A stretch of 64,000 bases of DNA. It comes from Methanobacterium subterraneum (lineage in GTDB: Archaea; Methanobacteriota; Methanobacteria; Methanobacteriales; Methanobacteriaceae). Below, piece by piece: positions 20,300-31,358 of the stretch; the first letter of the stretch is position 1; every line of letters starts with the position of its first letter. Position numbers and translations under genes: made by a program. The stretch is taken from assembly GCF_002813695.1 (NCBI RefSeq), contig NZ_CP017768.1, positions 2,287,501 through 2,351,500 on the forward strand, in the 5' to 3' direction. The notes below the pieces were generated by a model. It had not been told where the DNA came from. It was given only the letters and a program-made list of their open reading frames with translations, and did no database searches.

Positions 20300-20563
20300 A
20301 TGGAATCCGATGGTATTAAAAGGCTGAAAGAAGTCCTGAGAAGTAGAAATTGCACTGTGGAAAAGCATTCCAGTGTCATGGAGATAACTTTCCCCAAAAG
20401 TGAGGATGCGGACTGGTTTGAAAAGGTATTTGAAGATTACCAGCGAGAATCTGCGGTGAGCTGCTTGATGTCCATGCGACCCCGTGGTGAGAATGCAAAA
20501 CATAAATTCGTGTTCAATGTCCAGGATCTGGGAAAATTCATAGCTTTACTGGAACAGTCTTAG
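20300..20563 (+). CDS. Hypothetical protein (87 aa)
   Basis: 87 residues, alternating helix and strand ([49 protein letters not shown]). It could be a small alpha/beta ligand-binding or ferredoxin-like fold, but I recognise no family. It lies 100 bases after the AI-2E transporter on the same strand. Confidence 0.5.
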   Translation: MESDGIKRLKEVLRSRNCTVEKHSSVMEITFPKSEDADWFEKVFEDYQRESAVSCLMSMRPRGENAKHKFVFNVQDLGKFIALLEQS

Positions 20564-20672
20564 AATCTTTACCGGAACAATCCTAGAATCAATTTTTTTC
20601 AGATTTTACAGTTATTGGGTTAAATTCCAGTAAAAAAATATAAAAAAAAGTATTTGATTAATCCCGGAAACC

Positions 20673-21488
20673 TTAGATTATTTCCCCATTTATGGAAATT
20701 GTGTAATCCTTGATTATTATGTTTTTCTGGGCTTTTTCAAGAGCCCTTTTAACGATTACTTCAATACCAGAACAGCAGGGTACTTCCATATGGACGATGG
20801 TAATGGATTTGATATTCTGACTGGTGAAGATCTCACTTAACTTATCCACGTATTCGTCAATGGTATGGTCCAGTTTGGGGCAGAGAATTATCAAGATTTT
20901 GTCCTTTAAGAACCTCTGATGGAAATTGGCATAGGCAAAGGGCACACAATCCGCGGCAATGAGAAGATCCGCATTTTTAAGGTAAGGGGCATTGGGGTTT
21001 AAAAGCTGGAGTTGCACTGGCCAGTTACCCAGCTCTGCACTTAAAATCTGGGGAGAACCACCAATTCCTCCTTTCGGTTCAGGAACCTGCATTGCAGAAC
21101 CTGGGCAACCACAGGCCAGGGGAGCATCCTCCTCATAATCCGGTACTTCCATGTTTTTTTCCTTTAAAAAGCTAATGGCCTCTTCCAGATATTTTGTCTG
21201 ACCATGCTCATGCAGATGTTTCAGGTGGGCTTTGGTAACGTTGGGTCCTGCTTTTACAATATTTTCCATAACCCTGTGTTCATCGTAGGGTTCAGCTTCC
21301 CTTCTTTCAACCTCTATAGCTCCCTCCGGGCAATCTCCTATACAGGCACCCAGCCCATCACAGAACAGGTCACTGATGAGATGGGCCTTCCCATCAATTA
21401 CCTGGAGTGCACCCTCGGGGCAACCGGTGACACATATTCCACAACCATTACATTTTTCCTCATTGATCCGGATAACATCTCTTTTCAT
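20673..21488 (-). CDS. Iron-sulfur protein: 2[4Fe-4S] ferredoxin domain plus Cys-rich domain
   Basis: 271 residues. N-terminal CNGCGICVTGCPEGAL and CDGLGACIGDCPEGAI form a ferredoxin domain. After about residue 115 comes ACGCPGSAM, then an alpha/beta domain with AADCVPFAYANFH, IILCPKLD and VPCCSGIEVIV, carrying further cysteines that could bind another cluster. This type is common in strict anaerobes and is presumed to carry electrons, partner unknown. Start at 21488 follows AAGAGGG; the in-frame ATG at 21509 precedes that site. Confidence 0.8.
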   Translation of the reverse strand: MKRDVIRINEEKCNGCGICVTGCPEGALQVIDGKAHLISDLFCDGLGACIGDCPEGAIEVERREAEPYDEHRVMENIVKAGPNVTKAHLKHLHEHGQTKYLEEAISFLKEKNMEVPDYEEDAPLACGCPGSAMQVPEPKGGIGGSPQILSAELGNWPVQLQLLNPNAPYLKNADLLIAADCVPFAYANFHQRFLKDKILIILCPKLDHTIDEYVDKLSEIFTSQNIKSITIVHMEVPCCSGIEVIVKRALEKAQKNIIIKDYTISINGEII

Positions 21489-21733
21489 AATAAACCCTCT
21501 TTTGTTCATATTGTTATTTTTTAATCTAAATCATACCTAATGGAAATCGTTGATCCACGGTCAGGTCATCTATGGGGATCATTTTGAATTTTCTCATGAA
21601 GGGTTAAGTTATGTTAAGTTATTATATGTGACATGGGGTTGAAATACATTCCCTCCGGTGAATATTGATCATTTGGGCTATATGGAATACTTTATTTAGG
21701 CGACTTTTGGGTCATGAATAAAATTTCTGAAAA

Positions 21734-22099
21734 TTATTTCTTGTTGAGATTTTCTTCGACTCTAAAAATAACTATCTTTTCCACCAGATCGAAGGGCACT
21801 GGTTTATCAATGGGGAACTGTACCGATCCTTTCCCACATTTATAGGCTGAAAGTTCCTCTTTAAACGTTTCAATCCCTGAAGGTGTGGGATAAAATCCAA
21901 TATGGTTCTCATACGCTGCAAAATGCACCAGATTACCATTAAGCTTGAAGGTTGGCATACCATAACTAATGGTCTCCTCAGCTTCCGGTGCTGCTTCCCG
22001 GATAACCTTCCTTATCTTCCCCAAAATATCCTGAACATTTTCCGGGAAGGTGGCAATGTATTCATCTATTGTATGGAACTGTTTTTTTGATGCGGACAT
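21734..22099 (-). CDS. DUF1801 / YdhG-like protein
   Basis: 121 residues. TIDEYIATFPENVQDILGKIRKVI, ETISYGMPTFKLNG and HIGFYPTPSGIETFKEEL follow the DUF1801 pattern in order. Related YdhG/Fra-like proteins have been described as frataxin-like iron chaperones in Firmicutes; function here is unproven. Confidence 0.8.
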   Translation of the reverse strand: MSASKKQFHTIDEYIATFPENVQDILGKIRKVIREAAPEAEETISYGMPTFKLNGNLVHFAAYENHIGFYPTPSGIETFKEELSAYKCGKGSVQFPIDKPVPFDLVEKIVIFRVEENLNKK

Positions 22100-22407
22100 A
22101 TAAATAACCCCTTTTCAATTATTTTTATGAATATATGTTTAAACATTTTTTCTGAATTTTTCTATTATCATTTTTTAAGTCCATTTCAATCATCAAAAAT
22201 TATTGAAAAGTAGATGTTTATGGGATGGTATTTCTATAAAAAAAATTATTTCACTTCGTTAAACTGTACTATTACGAAGTAACCCTAGTTCATGGTTAGA
22301 AAATCCAGAAATTACCTCACCCAACCCTATCCCTATTCTACCAAACCATAATAATTAGAGAAAACAATGAATAATATAACAATTTAGATCCGGATTTTCA
22401 GGAGGGA
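22100..22407. other. Intergenic region with a 7-bp hairpin at 22253-22280
   Basis: 308 bases. ACTTCGT (22253-22259) pairs with ACGAAGT (22274-22280) around a 14-base loop. It could be an operator for the PAS-protein gene. Nothing else stands out. Confidence 0.35.
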
Positions 22408-23868
22408 ATGAAGGTAAAAAGCGATTACCATATATTCAGGGAGATATTCGAGAAATCTCCTGTGGGGATGCTCCTCTTTGACAGGGAAGGTACAATGGTG
22501 GATGCCAATCAGTCGGCATTGGAGATAATGGGAATCACCACCCCGGAAAACCCCCCAAAGATTAACCTATTCCACAATCCAATAATTCCCTGTAAAAAGG
22601 AAGAATTAGTTGGGAATGGTGTTATTAACTTCCAAAATCAATTAGATTTTGAAAAAATCAGTGATTTTCAGGATATAAATAAAACTCCTCCTCCCATAAC
22701 TGAAGGTATTGAAGGAACCATCTCAATCATTAGTTCCGGTTATCTGGTTCAGATTCATCAGTCAAAGTCTAAAGATGAATCTTGCGAACTTTTAATAAGT
22801 GGAGAGAAGTACAAAAACTTTTTTGAGGATGATATCACCGGGGATTTCATTGCCACACCACAGGGTGAGATAATTGAATGTAACCCTGCCTTTGCGGAGA
22901 TATACAATTTCCCTAACCGTGAACAGGCCCTTAAATCAAATATTTCCACTTTCAACCCTGAGGACTGGGAAACTCTTAATAAACGTCTTAAACATGAGTA
23001 CAAAATAAAGGGACATCAAACCACCCACCAAAGACCAGATGGGGAAAAAATCCACGTGGTCAGTAATTTAGTGGGTATCTACCATGATTCGGAACTGGTC
23101 CAGGTTAAGGGTTATGTTTTTGATGATACTGAACGTAAAGAAGCTGAAGAAGCTTTGAAACGTAGTGAGGAGAAATATCATCGTTTGTTTGATGAGGATT
23201 TAACTGGGGATTTCATTGCCAATGTTGATGGGGAAATATTGGAGTGTAACCCTGCTTTTGCTGATATTTATGGTTGGGACACTGTTGAAAAGGCACTGAA
23301 ATGGAATATATCCGAGTCCAATCCATTCGACTGGCCTTACATGGTCACCCGCCTTAGAAGTGAAGGTAAGATCAGGGGATTTCAAAGCTGGCAGCGCAGG
23401 CAAGATTTCATGAGGATCCACGTTGTTGCCAACCTGGTGGGAATCTTCAATGATTCAGATGAACTTATACAGGTTAAAGGATATGTGTTCGATGACACTG
23501 AACGTAAACAGGCTGAAGAAAAACTTGAAAGCGGGCAACGTCGCCTAACCATGATCTTAGGCAGTATCCGGGATGGATTCGTGTCACTGGATAACTTCTG
23601 GAACTTTATTTATGTGAATCCCTGTGCTGCAGAATATTTGGATATTGATGCCGATGATCTGATGGGTCAAAATCTATGGGAAAGATTTCCAGAACTAGCA
23701 GGAACCATCCATGAGACCCACTTTAGAAGAGCAATGAATGAACAGGAAATACAGTACTTTGAAGCTCCGGGAATGCTAAGAACTGGAAAATGTTTAGATA
23801 TTAGTGTTTATCCATCAACAGAAGGAATATCCATTTATTGGAGAAATAAAAGAAGATCAGACCTATAA
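22408..23868 (+). CDS. Multi-PAS sensory protein without output domain
   Basis: 486 residues with four PAS-like units: about 8-110 (degenerate in its second half), 133-253, 254-377 and 378-480. Units 2 and 3 are close paralogs (both have [27 protein letters not shown] or near variants), so they arose by internal duplication. There is no kinase, HATPase or other effector after the fourth PAS; the protein ends with [12 protein letters not shown]. It may act as an adaptor or be the sensory stub of a former kinase. It converges with the kinase-like gene ending at 23911. GGAGG is only two bases from the ATG, so the true start is uncertain. Confidence 0.8.
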   Translation: MKVKSDYHIFREIFEKSPVGMLLFDREGTMVDANQSALEIMGITTPENPPKINLFHNPIIPCKKEELVGNGVINFQNQLDFEKISDFQDINKTPPPITEGIEGTISIISSGYLVQIHQSKSKDESCELLISGEKYKNFFEDDITGDFIATPQGEIIECNPAFAEIYNFPNREQALKSNISTFNPEDWETLNKRLKHEYKIKGHQTTHQRPDGEKIHVVSNLVGIYHDSELVQVKGYVFDDTERKEAEEALKRSEEKYHRLFDEDLTGDFIANVDGEILECNPAFADIYGWDTVEKALKWNISESNPFDWPYMVTRLRSEGKIRGFQSWQRRQDFMRIHVVANLVGIFNDSDELIQVKGYVFDDTERKQAEEKLESGQRRLTMILGSIRDGFVSLDNFWNFIYVNPCAAEYLDIDADDLMGQNLWERFPELAGTIHETHFRRAMNEQEIQYFEAPGMLRTGKCLDISVYPSTEGISIYWRNKRRSDL

Positions 23869-23910
23869 ATAATAAAAAGTCTCATTGATAATAAAATCTT
23901 TAAGTTAATG

Positions 23911-25224
23911 TTAAATGCGTCTTTTACTGCATTCCTTAAAGGTGATCTTGAATAGAGTTCCATCATCCTGTTTCCGGTCAACTGTTCCTCCTAACTGGGT
24001 TGCTAATTTATTCACGAACCACATACTCAGTGTGCTGGAATTTTTGGAATCAAAATGCTCTGGAAAAACTGGAGCATTATCATAAACGGTCATTAAAAAA
24101 AATTCACCTTCATCAGTGATTTTCACTGCTATTCTGTTCTTTTGTTCTATAGAACTATCATATCCACCCATTTCAGACTCTTCAGTTAGGCTTTTACTGG
24201 TGTTATTTCCTGATTTAGTCGGAATACTGTTGTTGGAGTAATCCTTAGCTATAGTATTGGTGTCCTCTTCAGATTCTACAGTTAGAATGCTCCGTTTTAT
24301 TGAATCGGCTACCAGTTCATTCACTATGAGTCCGCAGGGAATAGCAGTATTTATGTCCAGTTGAATCCCTTCAATATCCACATCAACCTGGAAGGGTTTA
24401 TAAGCATATTGCCTCTCCAGATCCGATATTAGGCTTTTGATGAACTCTCCAAAATCAATATTTAAAAGATCACGGTACTGGTAGAGTTTCTCATGAATGG
24501 CGGGTATTGATCGAGTGTAGTTCTTTATTTCCCTAAATAGTTCCCTTGATTTTTCATCTTCCAAATAGTATGATTGGAAATTAATCATGGAATGTATGAT
24601 CTGCAGATCATTTTGCACGCGATGCTGAACTTCCCTGAGGAGGATCTCATTTTCTCCCCTGATCTTCATGAACTCTTCCTGTAAATGTATCTGTTTGGTC
24701 ACATCTTCAAAGGACTCTACCGCCCCAATAACATTGCCTTTAAGATTTTTAATAGCATCCACAGTAAAATGTAGCCATTTTCCATTTTCACCCATTTTAG
24801 GGAAGAAAGATATGGCTTCACAGGAATTCCCTAAAGTTTTGGAATCACATTCACCCTGATACCTCAACACAAACTTTGATCGGTTGTTGGTTATGGAATA
24901 CCATTTAGGAATGTCTTCCAGACGACCATCTACCATAAAATCAGCCATGCATGGTCTCTGGTTATCGTAAAATACTTTCCATTGTTTATTGGTTCCCATT
25001 ATTTTTTCAGCATTTATTTTACTTAACTTTTCCAGTGCCCGGTTCCAGTAGATAACCTCATGGTCCCTATTAATAGCAAATTTAGGGACTGGTGAAACGC
25101 GCATTATTTCCTTTAAATCAATACCACTTTTATCTAATAATTCTTCTAATTTTTTCCGCTTCGATTTTTCACTGTTTTCAGAATTATCTGAACTCTTGGT
25201 GGGCAATAAAATCTTTTTAAACAT
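23911..25224 (-). CDS. PAS-containing HisKA_2-type sensor kinase, probably degenerate
   Basis: 437 residues. Order: charged N terminus, a PAS domain with a Cys-containing insert (RPCMADFMVDG ... GECDSKTLGNSC), a PAC region, then LLREVQHRVQNDLQIIHSM, the phospho-acceptor motif of HisKA_2/HWE-like kinases. The ATP-binding domain is altered: the N box reads NELVADSIK (second Asn replaced by Asp), the G1 box reads YDNAPVFP instead of DNGxGxP, and the expected G2 GLxLV is SMWFV. A 60-residue low-complexity insert splits the domain. It may be catalytically weak or a pure scaffold. Confidence 0.8.
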   Translation of the reverse strand: MFKKILLPTKSSDNSENSEKSKRKKLEELLDKSGIDLKEIMRVSPVPKFAINRDHEVIYWNRALEKLSKINAEKIMGTNKQWKVFYDNQRPCMADFMVDGRLEDIPKWYSITNNRSKFVLRYQGECDSKTLGNSCEAISFFPKMGENGKWLHFTVDAIKNLKGNVIGAVESFEDVTKQIHLQEEFMKIRGENEILLREVQHRVQNDLQIIHSMINFQSYYLEDEKSRELFREIKNYTRSIPAIHEKLYQYRDLLNIDFGEFIKSLISDLERQYAYKPFQVDVDIEGIQLDINTAIPCGLIVNELVADSIKRSILTVESEEDTNTIAKDYSNNSIPTKSGNNTSKSLTEESEMGGYDSSIEQKNRIAVKITDEGEFFLMTVYDNAPVFPEHFDSKNSSTLSMWFVNKLATQLGGTVDRKQDDGTLFKITFKECSKRRI

Positions 25225-25302
25225 ATTCCCAAACCCCCTTTTTTTTAACCCCATTATCAAAAAAATAAACAAATAGGGTAGATTTTTAGATTTACCCTTT
25301 TT

Positions 25303-26688
<1,386 letters not shown>

Positions 26689-26953
26689 GCCTCCCTTTAT
26701 TTAACAGGTTACCTAGAAACATAACAACTTATATACTTATTTTATAATGTTTAATCATTATACTAATATTTTTTTCCATGGGTAATAATTTTAAGAAGGT
26801 GATAGATATTGGATCAAAACAATTATTGTCATTGGTAGGTAGTGTTGATGATAATTTTTTATAATCAACAAAATAATATCCCTATAAATAGAATTTAATA
26901 TTAAATATTCTCCCAAGTTAAATGAAAATACAATATAAATGGAGTTTTATAAA

Positions 26954-27118
26954 ATGAACCGGAATTTATGGACTGTAATTCTCTCAACATTAGTAGTAGC
27001 AATTGGTTTGTATGAAATTTTTGGATTGGGACAGTACACTTGGACTAATTATCTCAGTACGTTCTTGTTTTCCCTGGTAGTAGTAATAAGTCTTGATAAT
27101 ATCAGAAATTCAAAATAA
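26954..27118 (+). CDS. Small membrane protein (54 aa)
   Basis: 54 residues, MNRNLWTVILS..., with two membrane helices (about 6-24 and 32-48) and a short polar tail DNIRNSK. GGAG sits nine bases upstream and CAATATAAAT is a plausible promoter box. Function unknown. It is divergent from the SLC13 permease. Confidence 0.55.
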   Translation: MNRNLWTVILSTLVVAIGLYEIFGLGQYTWTNYLSTFLFSLVVVISLDNIRNSK

Positions 27119-27288
27119 GTGAGTTCTTTTAAAAAAAATCGATAATAATTATGGACAAATTCTTTATATAATTCTGGATCTGATTTATTTCAGAATATTC
27201 CAGACTACCCTGCTTTTTTAGGATAGTTAAAGCTCTAATTTTAAAAAATAAAGAATGAAAGGTATATTTCTTCACCTTTCATAGGGGT

Positions 27289-27645
27289 TCACACGGTTTT
27301 TTTACAGTTTGTACCGTCACAGTTTTCAGATCCTGCATTACCATTGGTCTCGCCATGCTTGTACTGGTGAGTCTGGTCACAGTTGGCTGATCCTGCTTCA
27401 CTGTTTTTCTGACCGTACTGGTATTTGTGCTGGTCTCCATCACAGGTTCCACAGTTTTCACCAGCAGAGTCACAGGATCCTTGACTACCTTGATATTTAT
27501 GCTGATTCTGATTACCGGTGCCGTTCTGGGCCTGGCTTTGGTCGGTAGTGGTGGTGTTGTCAGTTTCATTCAATGCAAAGGCAGGAACTAAGCTAACCAT
27601 CATCACCAGTGCACAAATTAATGCTGCTTTTTTTGGAATTTTCAC
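27289..27645 (-). CDS. Secreted Cys-rich repeat protein
   Basis: 118 residues. A clear signal peptide (KKAALICALVMMVSLVPAFA) precedes a Gln/Thr/Asn-rich linker and three imperfect repeats, each with an H-x-K/Y block (HKYQ, HKYQYG, HQYKHG) followed by a paired Cys stretch (CDSAGENC, CDQ, CDGTNC). The pattern suggests an extracellular metal- or thiol-binding protein. Start is GTG, nine bases after GGAGGTG. The upstream region holds the repeated motif at 27693-27745. Confidence 0.7.
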   Translation of the reverse strand: MKIPKKAALICALVMMVSLVPAFALNETDNTTTTDQSQAQNGTGNQNQHKYQGSQGSCDSAGENCGTCDGDQHKYQYGQKNSEAGSANCDQTHQYKHGETNGNAGSENCDGTNCKKTV

Positions 27646-28041
27646 CTATTTTCACCTCCATTGGTGTTGTACACTAGAATACTACATGATGGGATAAATG
27701 ATTATTCCAAGTTTACACCCAGATCGCACCCACTTTACACCATGAAAATACCCAAAATCTGATATCAAACTCACAAATCTATTATATTTTTAAAATAAAT
27801 ATCTGGGCATGACTATGGAAAGATTTGGGTATAATCTTGGAATAATTACTTTTATATAGTTGATCTATTTAGTAGTGTAATACAAATTTGGGGCCTTAAA
27901 ATTGATTTATAACACTCCAAACATCCAAAATACTTTTAAATTTTTTAATAATACTCTATTTATTTTAAGGTCTCTGGAAAAACATTAGAAACAGAATTAA
28001 AACCATTAATGGTTAAAAAAATAATATTCGGGGGATAAATT
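27646..28041. promoter_or_regulatory. Divergent promoter region with two copies of an ACACCCAGAT-type motif
   Basis: 396 bases between the secreted Cys-rich gene (minus) and the membrane-protein pair (plus). TGATTATTCCAAGTTTACAC, continuing into CCAGATC (about 27702-27728), recurs as a reverse-complement copy at about 27822-27850. Related copies lie near 7153-7187 and 58655-58680. The inverted arrangement in a divergent promoter suggests binding sites for one regulator. Confidence 0.45.
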
Positions 28042-28374
28042 ATGGTTTACGATCTAGTCTTACCTGCCCTCCCATTTATCGGGGGCTATCTATTCACTTA
28101 CAGTCTATACCGGATGGATTTAATTAAAAAAGCTTTACACATTAACATCTGGAACTTCATAATCGGAGTAGCATTCCTTATATCTGGAGGAGCTGGTTTC
28201 CTTCTGCTCTTATTTATGGAATTCGGGGTTAAATTACCAATCAATCCACAGTTACTTTACTGGCATGTTGAACTGGGGGTAACCCTTGCTCTGGTAACTA
28301 TCTTCCACTTCCACACCTACTGGAAGTCATCTAAAACCATGTTCTTCCCTGCAAAAAGGAGGGTGAAAACATGA
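28042..28374 (+). CDS. Small heme-type membrane protein (paralog of the next gene)
   Basis: 110 residues with three membrane helices. WHVELGVTLALVTIFHFHTYW carries several His residues at helix ends, compatible with heme b ligation as in DUF4405/cytochrome b561-like proteins; this is inference. The stop overlaps the next start by four bases (ATGA at 28371-28374), so translation is coupled. The whole domain is repeated at the C terminus of the next protein. Confidence 0.65.
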   Translation: MVYDLVLPALPFIGGYLFTYSLYRMDLIKKALHINIWNFIIGVAFLISGGAGFLLLLFMEFGVKLPINPQLLYWHVELGVTLALVTIFHFHTYWKSSKTMFFPAKRRVKT

Positions 28375-29189
28375 TGGAAGGATTCACTCGTAAAATATCC
28401 AAGGATAATTTAAGATCTGCTTTAGGAAAGGAAAACCTAAAATCTGCACTGGAAAAGATTCCTTTAAAGGAAAAACTCCTGTTAGCAGCTTCCACCATTC
28501 CATTCATAGCTGCCAGTACCATGTCCTCATCCTGTGCCACTACATGTCCCTACGGGATAGTTAATGATCCATTCCCTGGTCAATGCTCACGCTACATTGA
28601 CCTTGATGGGGATGGGATGTGTGATCTGTCCCAGGTAACCACTGCAGCTCAAACCACAGACACAACTACAACCACTACTGATGAAACTTCAACTGTCACT
28701 GACAGTGGGCAGGGTAACGGTGCCCATGCAGAGGTGCAAGATCCAGTTGATGCCAATGCCACCACAATACAGGACACTCCGAGTATGGATTCCGGGAACT
28801 TAGGTGGGGATGGAAACAATTACTTGGTCCTGCCAATAAGTATGCTGATTATAGGGGGCTACCTGATCACTCACTTCCTGTTTAAAAAGGGAATACTGAA
28901 AAGAAATAAACATCGCCGGATCTGGAATTTACTTCTCACTGCAGGATACTTGGGAAGTGGAGGTACCGGTGTTATCCTAGCGGTACTCATAAATATGGGT
29001 ATAAGAACTGCTCTAAACCCTTCCTTAATATTTTGGCACGTGGAATTATCTATCCTGATGGTTGTGGGGACCTTAATCCACCTCCACATCTACAGGAAAC
29101 CATTCCGGAACATGTTCAGAGTGCTTTTCGGATTCAAATCAAATTCACGGAGAAGGGATCCCAACAGGGCAGAAGGAACATCCAAATGA
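28371..29189 (+). CDS. Membrane protein with Cys-rich/Ca-binding-like loop and heme-type domain
   Basis: 272 residues. A first hydrophobic helix (about 32-47) is followed by CATTCPYGIVNDPFPGQCSR and DLDGDGMCDL, a loop with four Cys and an EF-hand-like Asp/Gly run, likely outside the cell. Then a Thr-rich linker (about 90-145) and a C-terminal three-helix domain (GGYLITHFLF ... WHVELS ... LIHLHIY) homologous to the preceding protein. Similar loops are found in archaeal proteins linked to membrane electron transfer. Together the pair could form a two-subunit membrane redox complex; this is inference. Confidence 0.65.
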   Translation: MMEGFTRKISKDNLRSALGKENLKSALEKIPLKEKLLLAASTIPFIAASTMSSSCATTCPYGIVNDPFPGQCSRYIDLDGDGMCDLSQVTTAAQTTDTTTTTTDETSTVTDSGQGNGAHAEVQDPVDANATTIQDTPSMDSGNLGGDGNNYLVLPISMLIIGGYLITHFLFKKGILKRNKHRRIWNLLLTAGYLGSGGTGVILAVLINMGIRTALNPSLIFWHVELSILMVVGTLIHLHIYRKPFRNMFRVLFGFKSNSRRRDPNRAEGTSK

Positions 29190-29623
29190 TGTTCCATTCA
29201 TATTATTTTTTTAAAAAAGAGATTTTTTTTAAATTAAGGAATTTTCCCCAACTTTTAAATCTTTAGACCTACAGGACCAACCTTTTAAATTCTAATTGGA
29301 AATATATTTCTATATTGGGGATATTCATATAATGTAACATTTTATTTAAAATATTTCAACTAAAATTACAGACTTGATTGGAGGGTATGTTTAATGACAT
29401 TCAATCCAGTATATTCTTTCTTCTCACCATCAATTAATTCTACAGAGGAAAATATATTTTCCCAAGGATCGCCTTAGATAGCACAATCCTCTGGGGGATG
29501 GGGAATGGGTTCACCATATTTAAAGTGAAAATAGGTATAACATCTACTGTAGAAAAGGAAACCCAAAACCATTAACTTTTGGCTATAGTTTATTGCTCTA
29601 TAAAAATATTTATCGGTGTTTAA
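29190..29623. other. Intergenic region with a possible 27-codon ORF
   Basis: 434 bases. A T-rich run at 29204-29232 probably ends transcription of the membrane-protein pair. 29394-29477 could encode 27 residues (MTFNPVYSFFSPSIN...) behind a good GGAGGG ribosome binding site. It could be a leader peptide, a remnant or chance. Nothing else is evident. Confidence 0.3.
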
Positions 29624-30316
29624 ATGAAAAAATGGCTAACTAAGGGTGGCTCTATAATCTATCAGATTGGGTGGGGAAGGGGAAATTCTTACCTGGTTTT
29701 AGATGGTGATAATTCAGTTTTAGTTGATACTGGTCTTAAAGGATCCAGAAATGATCTTAAGGCAAAACTGGATGAATTACTGGGTGGAGGGGAATTATCA
29801 TGGCTGGTTTTAACTCATACTCATTACGATCATGTTGAAAACGCAGCCTGGATAAAAGAACACTACAATTCTCAGATAATACTCCATCGTAGTGAGGCTG
29901 ACTATTTAAAACAGGGTTGTTCACCCTTACCCACTGGTACTAACCCTTTGGCTGGCATGGTGGAAAAAATAGGGAGAAAAATAACCAGTCTCAGTGACTA
30001 CGAATTAGCAAATCCTGACATCCTGGTTGATGATAAATACCAGTTAACTCACCATTCTTACTTAATGCACACACCGGGACATACTGAAGGTTCCATCAGC
30101 CTTATTGTGGATTATGAAGTGGCCCTGGTGGGAGATGCCATGTTCGGTGTATTCTGGTGGTCCATATTCCCTCCATTTGCCGATGATGTGCCTCTCATGA
30201 AGAAAAGCTGGGGTAAACTTGCAAAAACCGGGTGTAAAATCTATTTACCTGGTCACGGCACCAAAAACTCCCAAGAATTACTTATCAAACAGTGTAAGAA
30301 GTACAGGGTTTTTTAA
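29624..30316 (+). CDS. Metallo-beta-lactamase fold hydrolase
   Basis: 230 residues. The metal site is clear: LTHTHYDHVE (H-x-H-x-D-H), HTPGHTEGS (third His), VGDAMFG (Asp) and LPGHG (last His). The length fits glyoxalase-II-like and quorum-lactonase-like hydrolases. Substrate unknown. It starts with ATG after GGTGTTTAA. Confidence 0.85.
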   Translation: MKKWLTKGGSIIYQIGWGRGNSYLVLDGDNSVLVDTGLKGSRNDLKAKLDELLGGGELSWLVLTHTHYDHVENAAWIKEHYNSQIILHRSEADYLKQGCSPLPTGTNPLAGMVEKIGRKITSLSDYELANPDILVDDKYQLTHHSYLMHTPGHTEGSISLIVDYEVALVGDAMFGVFWWSIFPPFADDVPLMKKSWGKLAKTGCKIYLPGHGTKNSQELLIKQCKKYRVF

Positions 30317-30466
30317 GACATGTAACAGTGACGTTTTTTTTCTGGCTCTGATTTTTTATTAAAAATTTGATCTTTTCCATATGATTTCCATTAGATACTT
30401 TTCCATTAATTTTCATAATTTGACAGTTAAGTTTATAAGGAAATTCACCCACCTATCTATATATTG

Positions 30467-30482
30467 ATATATTTGGATATAT
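30467..30482. promoter_or_regulatory. Probable ArsR operator of arsM
   Basis: ATATATTTGGATATAT, a 6-4-6 inverted repeat. The 19-base string including the trailing GAA recurs exactly at 31979-31997 in front of the first arsR gene. It overlaps the expected TATA-box position for arsM, about 25 bases before its start region. Confidence 0.65.
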
Positions 30483-30497
30483 GAAACTAACACGTGG

Positions 30498-31268
30498 GTG
30501 GACAACTTGAAAGAAAAAGAAATTAAAGACTTTGTAAAGGAAAGATATTCAAAGATTGCCACTAAAGAAGATTCATCCTGTTCATGCTGCTCCGGTAACG
30601 GTATGGCTGGTATAATCCAGCAAGCCAAAGCTGTTGGTTATTCTGAGGATGAAATAAAAAGTATTCCTGCGGATGCCATATTTGGCCTGGGTTGTGGTAA
30701 TCCAACTGCACTAGCAGAGATTAAAAAGGGAGAAACCGTACTAGACCTGGGATCCGGTGGGGGAATAGATGTTTTCCTGGCCGCCAACAAGGTGGGTGAC
30801 CAGGGAAAAGTCATCGGAGTGGACATGACTGATAATATGGTGGAAACCGCCACTAAAAATGCTAAAGCAGGCGGTTATGGGAATGTGGAATTCAAACTGG
30901 GTGAAATAGAGAATTTACCCATTGAAGATGAGTCTATTGATGTAATAATTAGTAACTGTGTTATAAACCTCACACCAAACAAATCCGTAGCCTTTAAAGA
31001 GGTTTTCAGGGTTTTGAACGATGGTGGTCGAATATTGATATCGGATATAGTTACCGAGGGTGAACTTCCGGATGAAATCCGTAAAAGCTTCCAGGCCTGG
31101 TCTGAATGCACTGCCGGGGCCATGGAAAAGGAAGAATATCTGGAAACCATAAGAAAAGCAGGATTTAAAGATGTTGAAATCATAGAAGAACACTTTTTCA
31201 CAGAAAAAGACCTTGATGAACGTCTGGTAGGGAAAATAACCAGTGTACAGGTAAGGGCTCTTAAATAA
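30498..31268 (+). CDS. arsM: Arsenite S-adenosylmethionine methyltransferase
   Basis: 256 residues from the GTG at 30498; a TTG at 30507 ([18 protein letters not shown]) is an equally good family-like start. SCSCC near the N terminus, [11 protein letters not shown] (SAM motif I), NCVINL and WSECTAGA supply the conserved cysteines that bind As(III) in ArsM. The enzyme methylates arsenite to methylated arsenicals in the cytosol, using SAM and thiols. It stands under an ArsR-type palindrome and opens the arsenic island. Confidence 0.9.
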   Translation: MDNLKEKEIKDFVKERYSKIATKEDSSCSCCSGNGMAGIIQQAKAVGYSEDEIKSIPADAIFGLGCGNPTALAEIKKGETVLDLGSGGGIDVFLAANKVGDQGKVIGVDMTDNMVETATKNAKAGGYGNVEFKLGEIENLPIEDESIDVIISNCVINLTPNKSVAFKEVFRVLNDGGRILISDIVTEGELPDEIRKSFQAWSECTAGAMEKEEYLETIRKAGFKDVEIIEEHFFTEKDLDERLVGKITSVQVRALK

Positions 31269-31288
31269 AATCGTGGTATGTTTGTATG

Positions 31289-31311
31289 AGGGGTTCATTC
31301 CCTATTTTTTT
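31289..31311 (+). terminator. Hairpin plus T-run terminator after arsM
   Basis: AGGG/CCCT stem around GTTCATT followed, after one A, by seven T residues, 20 bases after the arsM stop. It resembles an intrinsic terminator and separates arsM from the next gene. Confidence 0.55.
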
Positions 31312-31358
31312 AGAAAATGGGTTTTAAGAAAGTTTTCATAATGGGGATGATTGTTCAA

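Noticed and set aside
29394..29477. 27-codon ORF with a GGAGGG site as a definite gene
   Set aside because: Too short and without recognisable features; reported only as a possibility within the intergenic entry.
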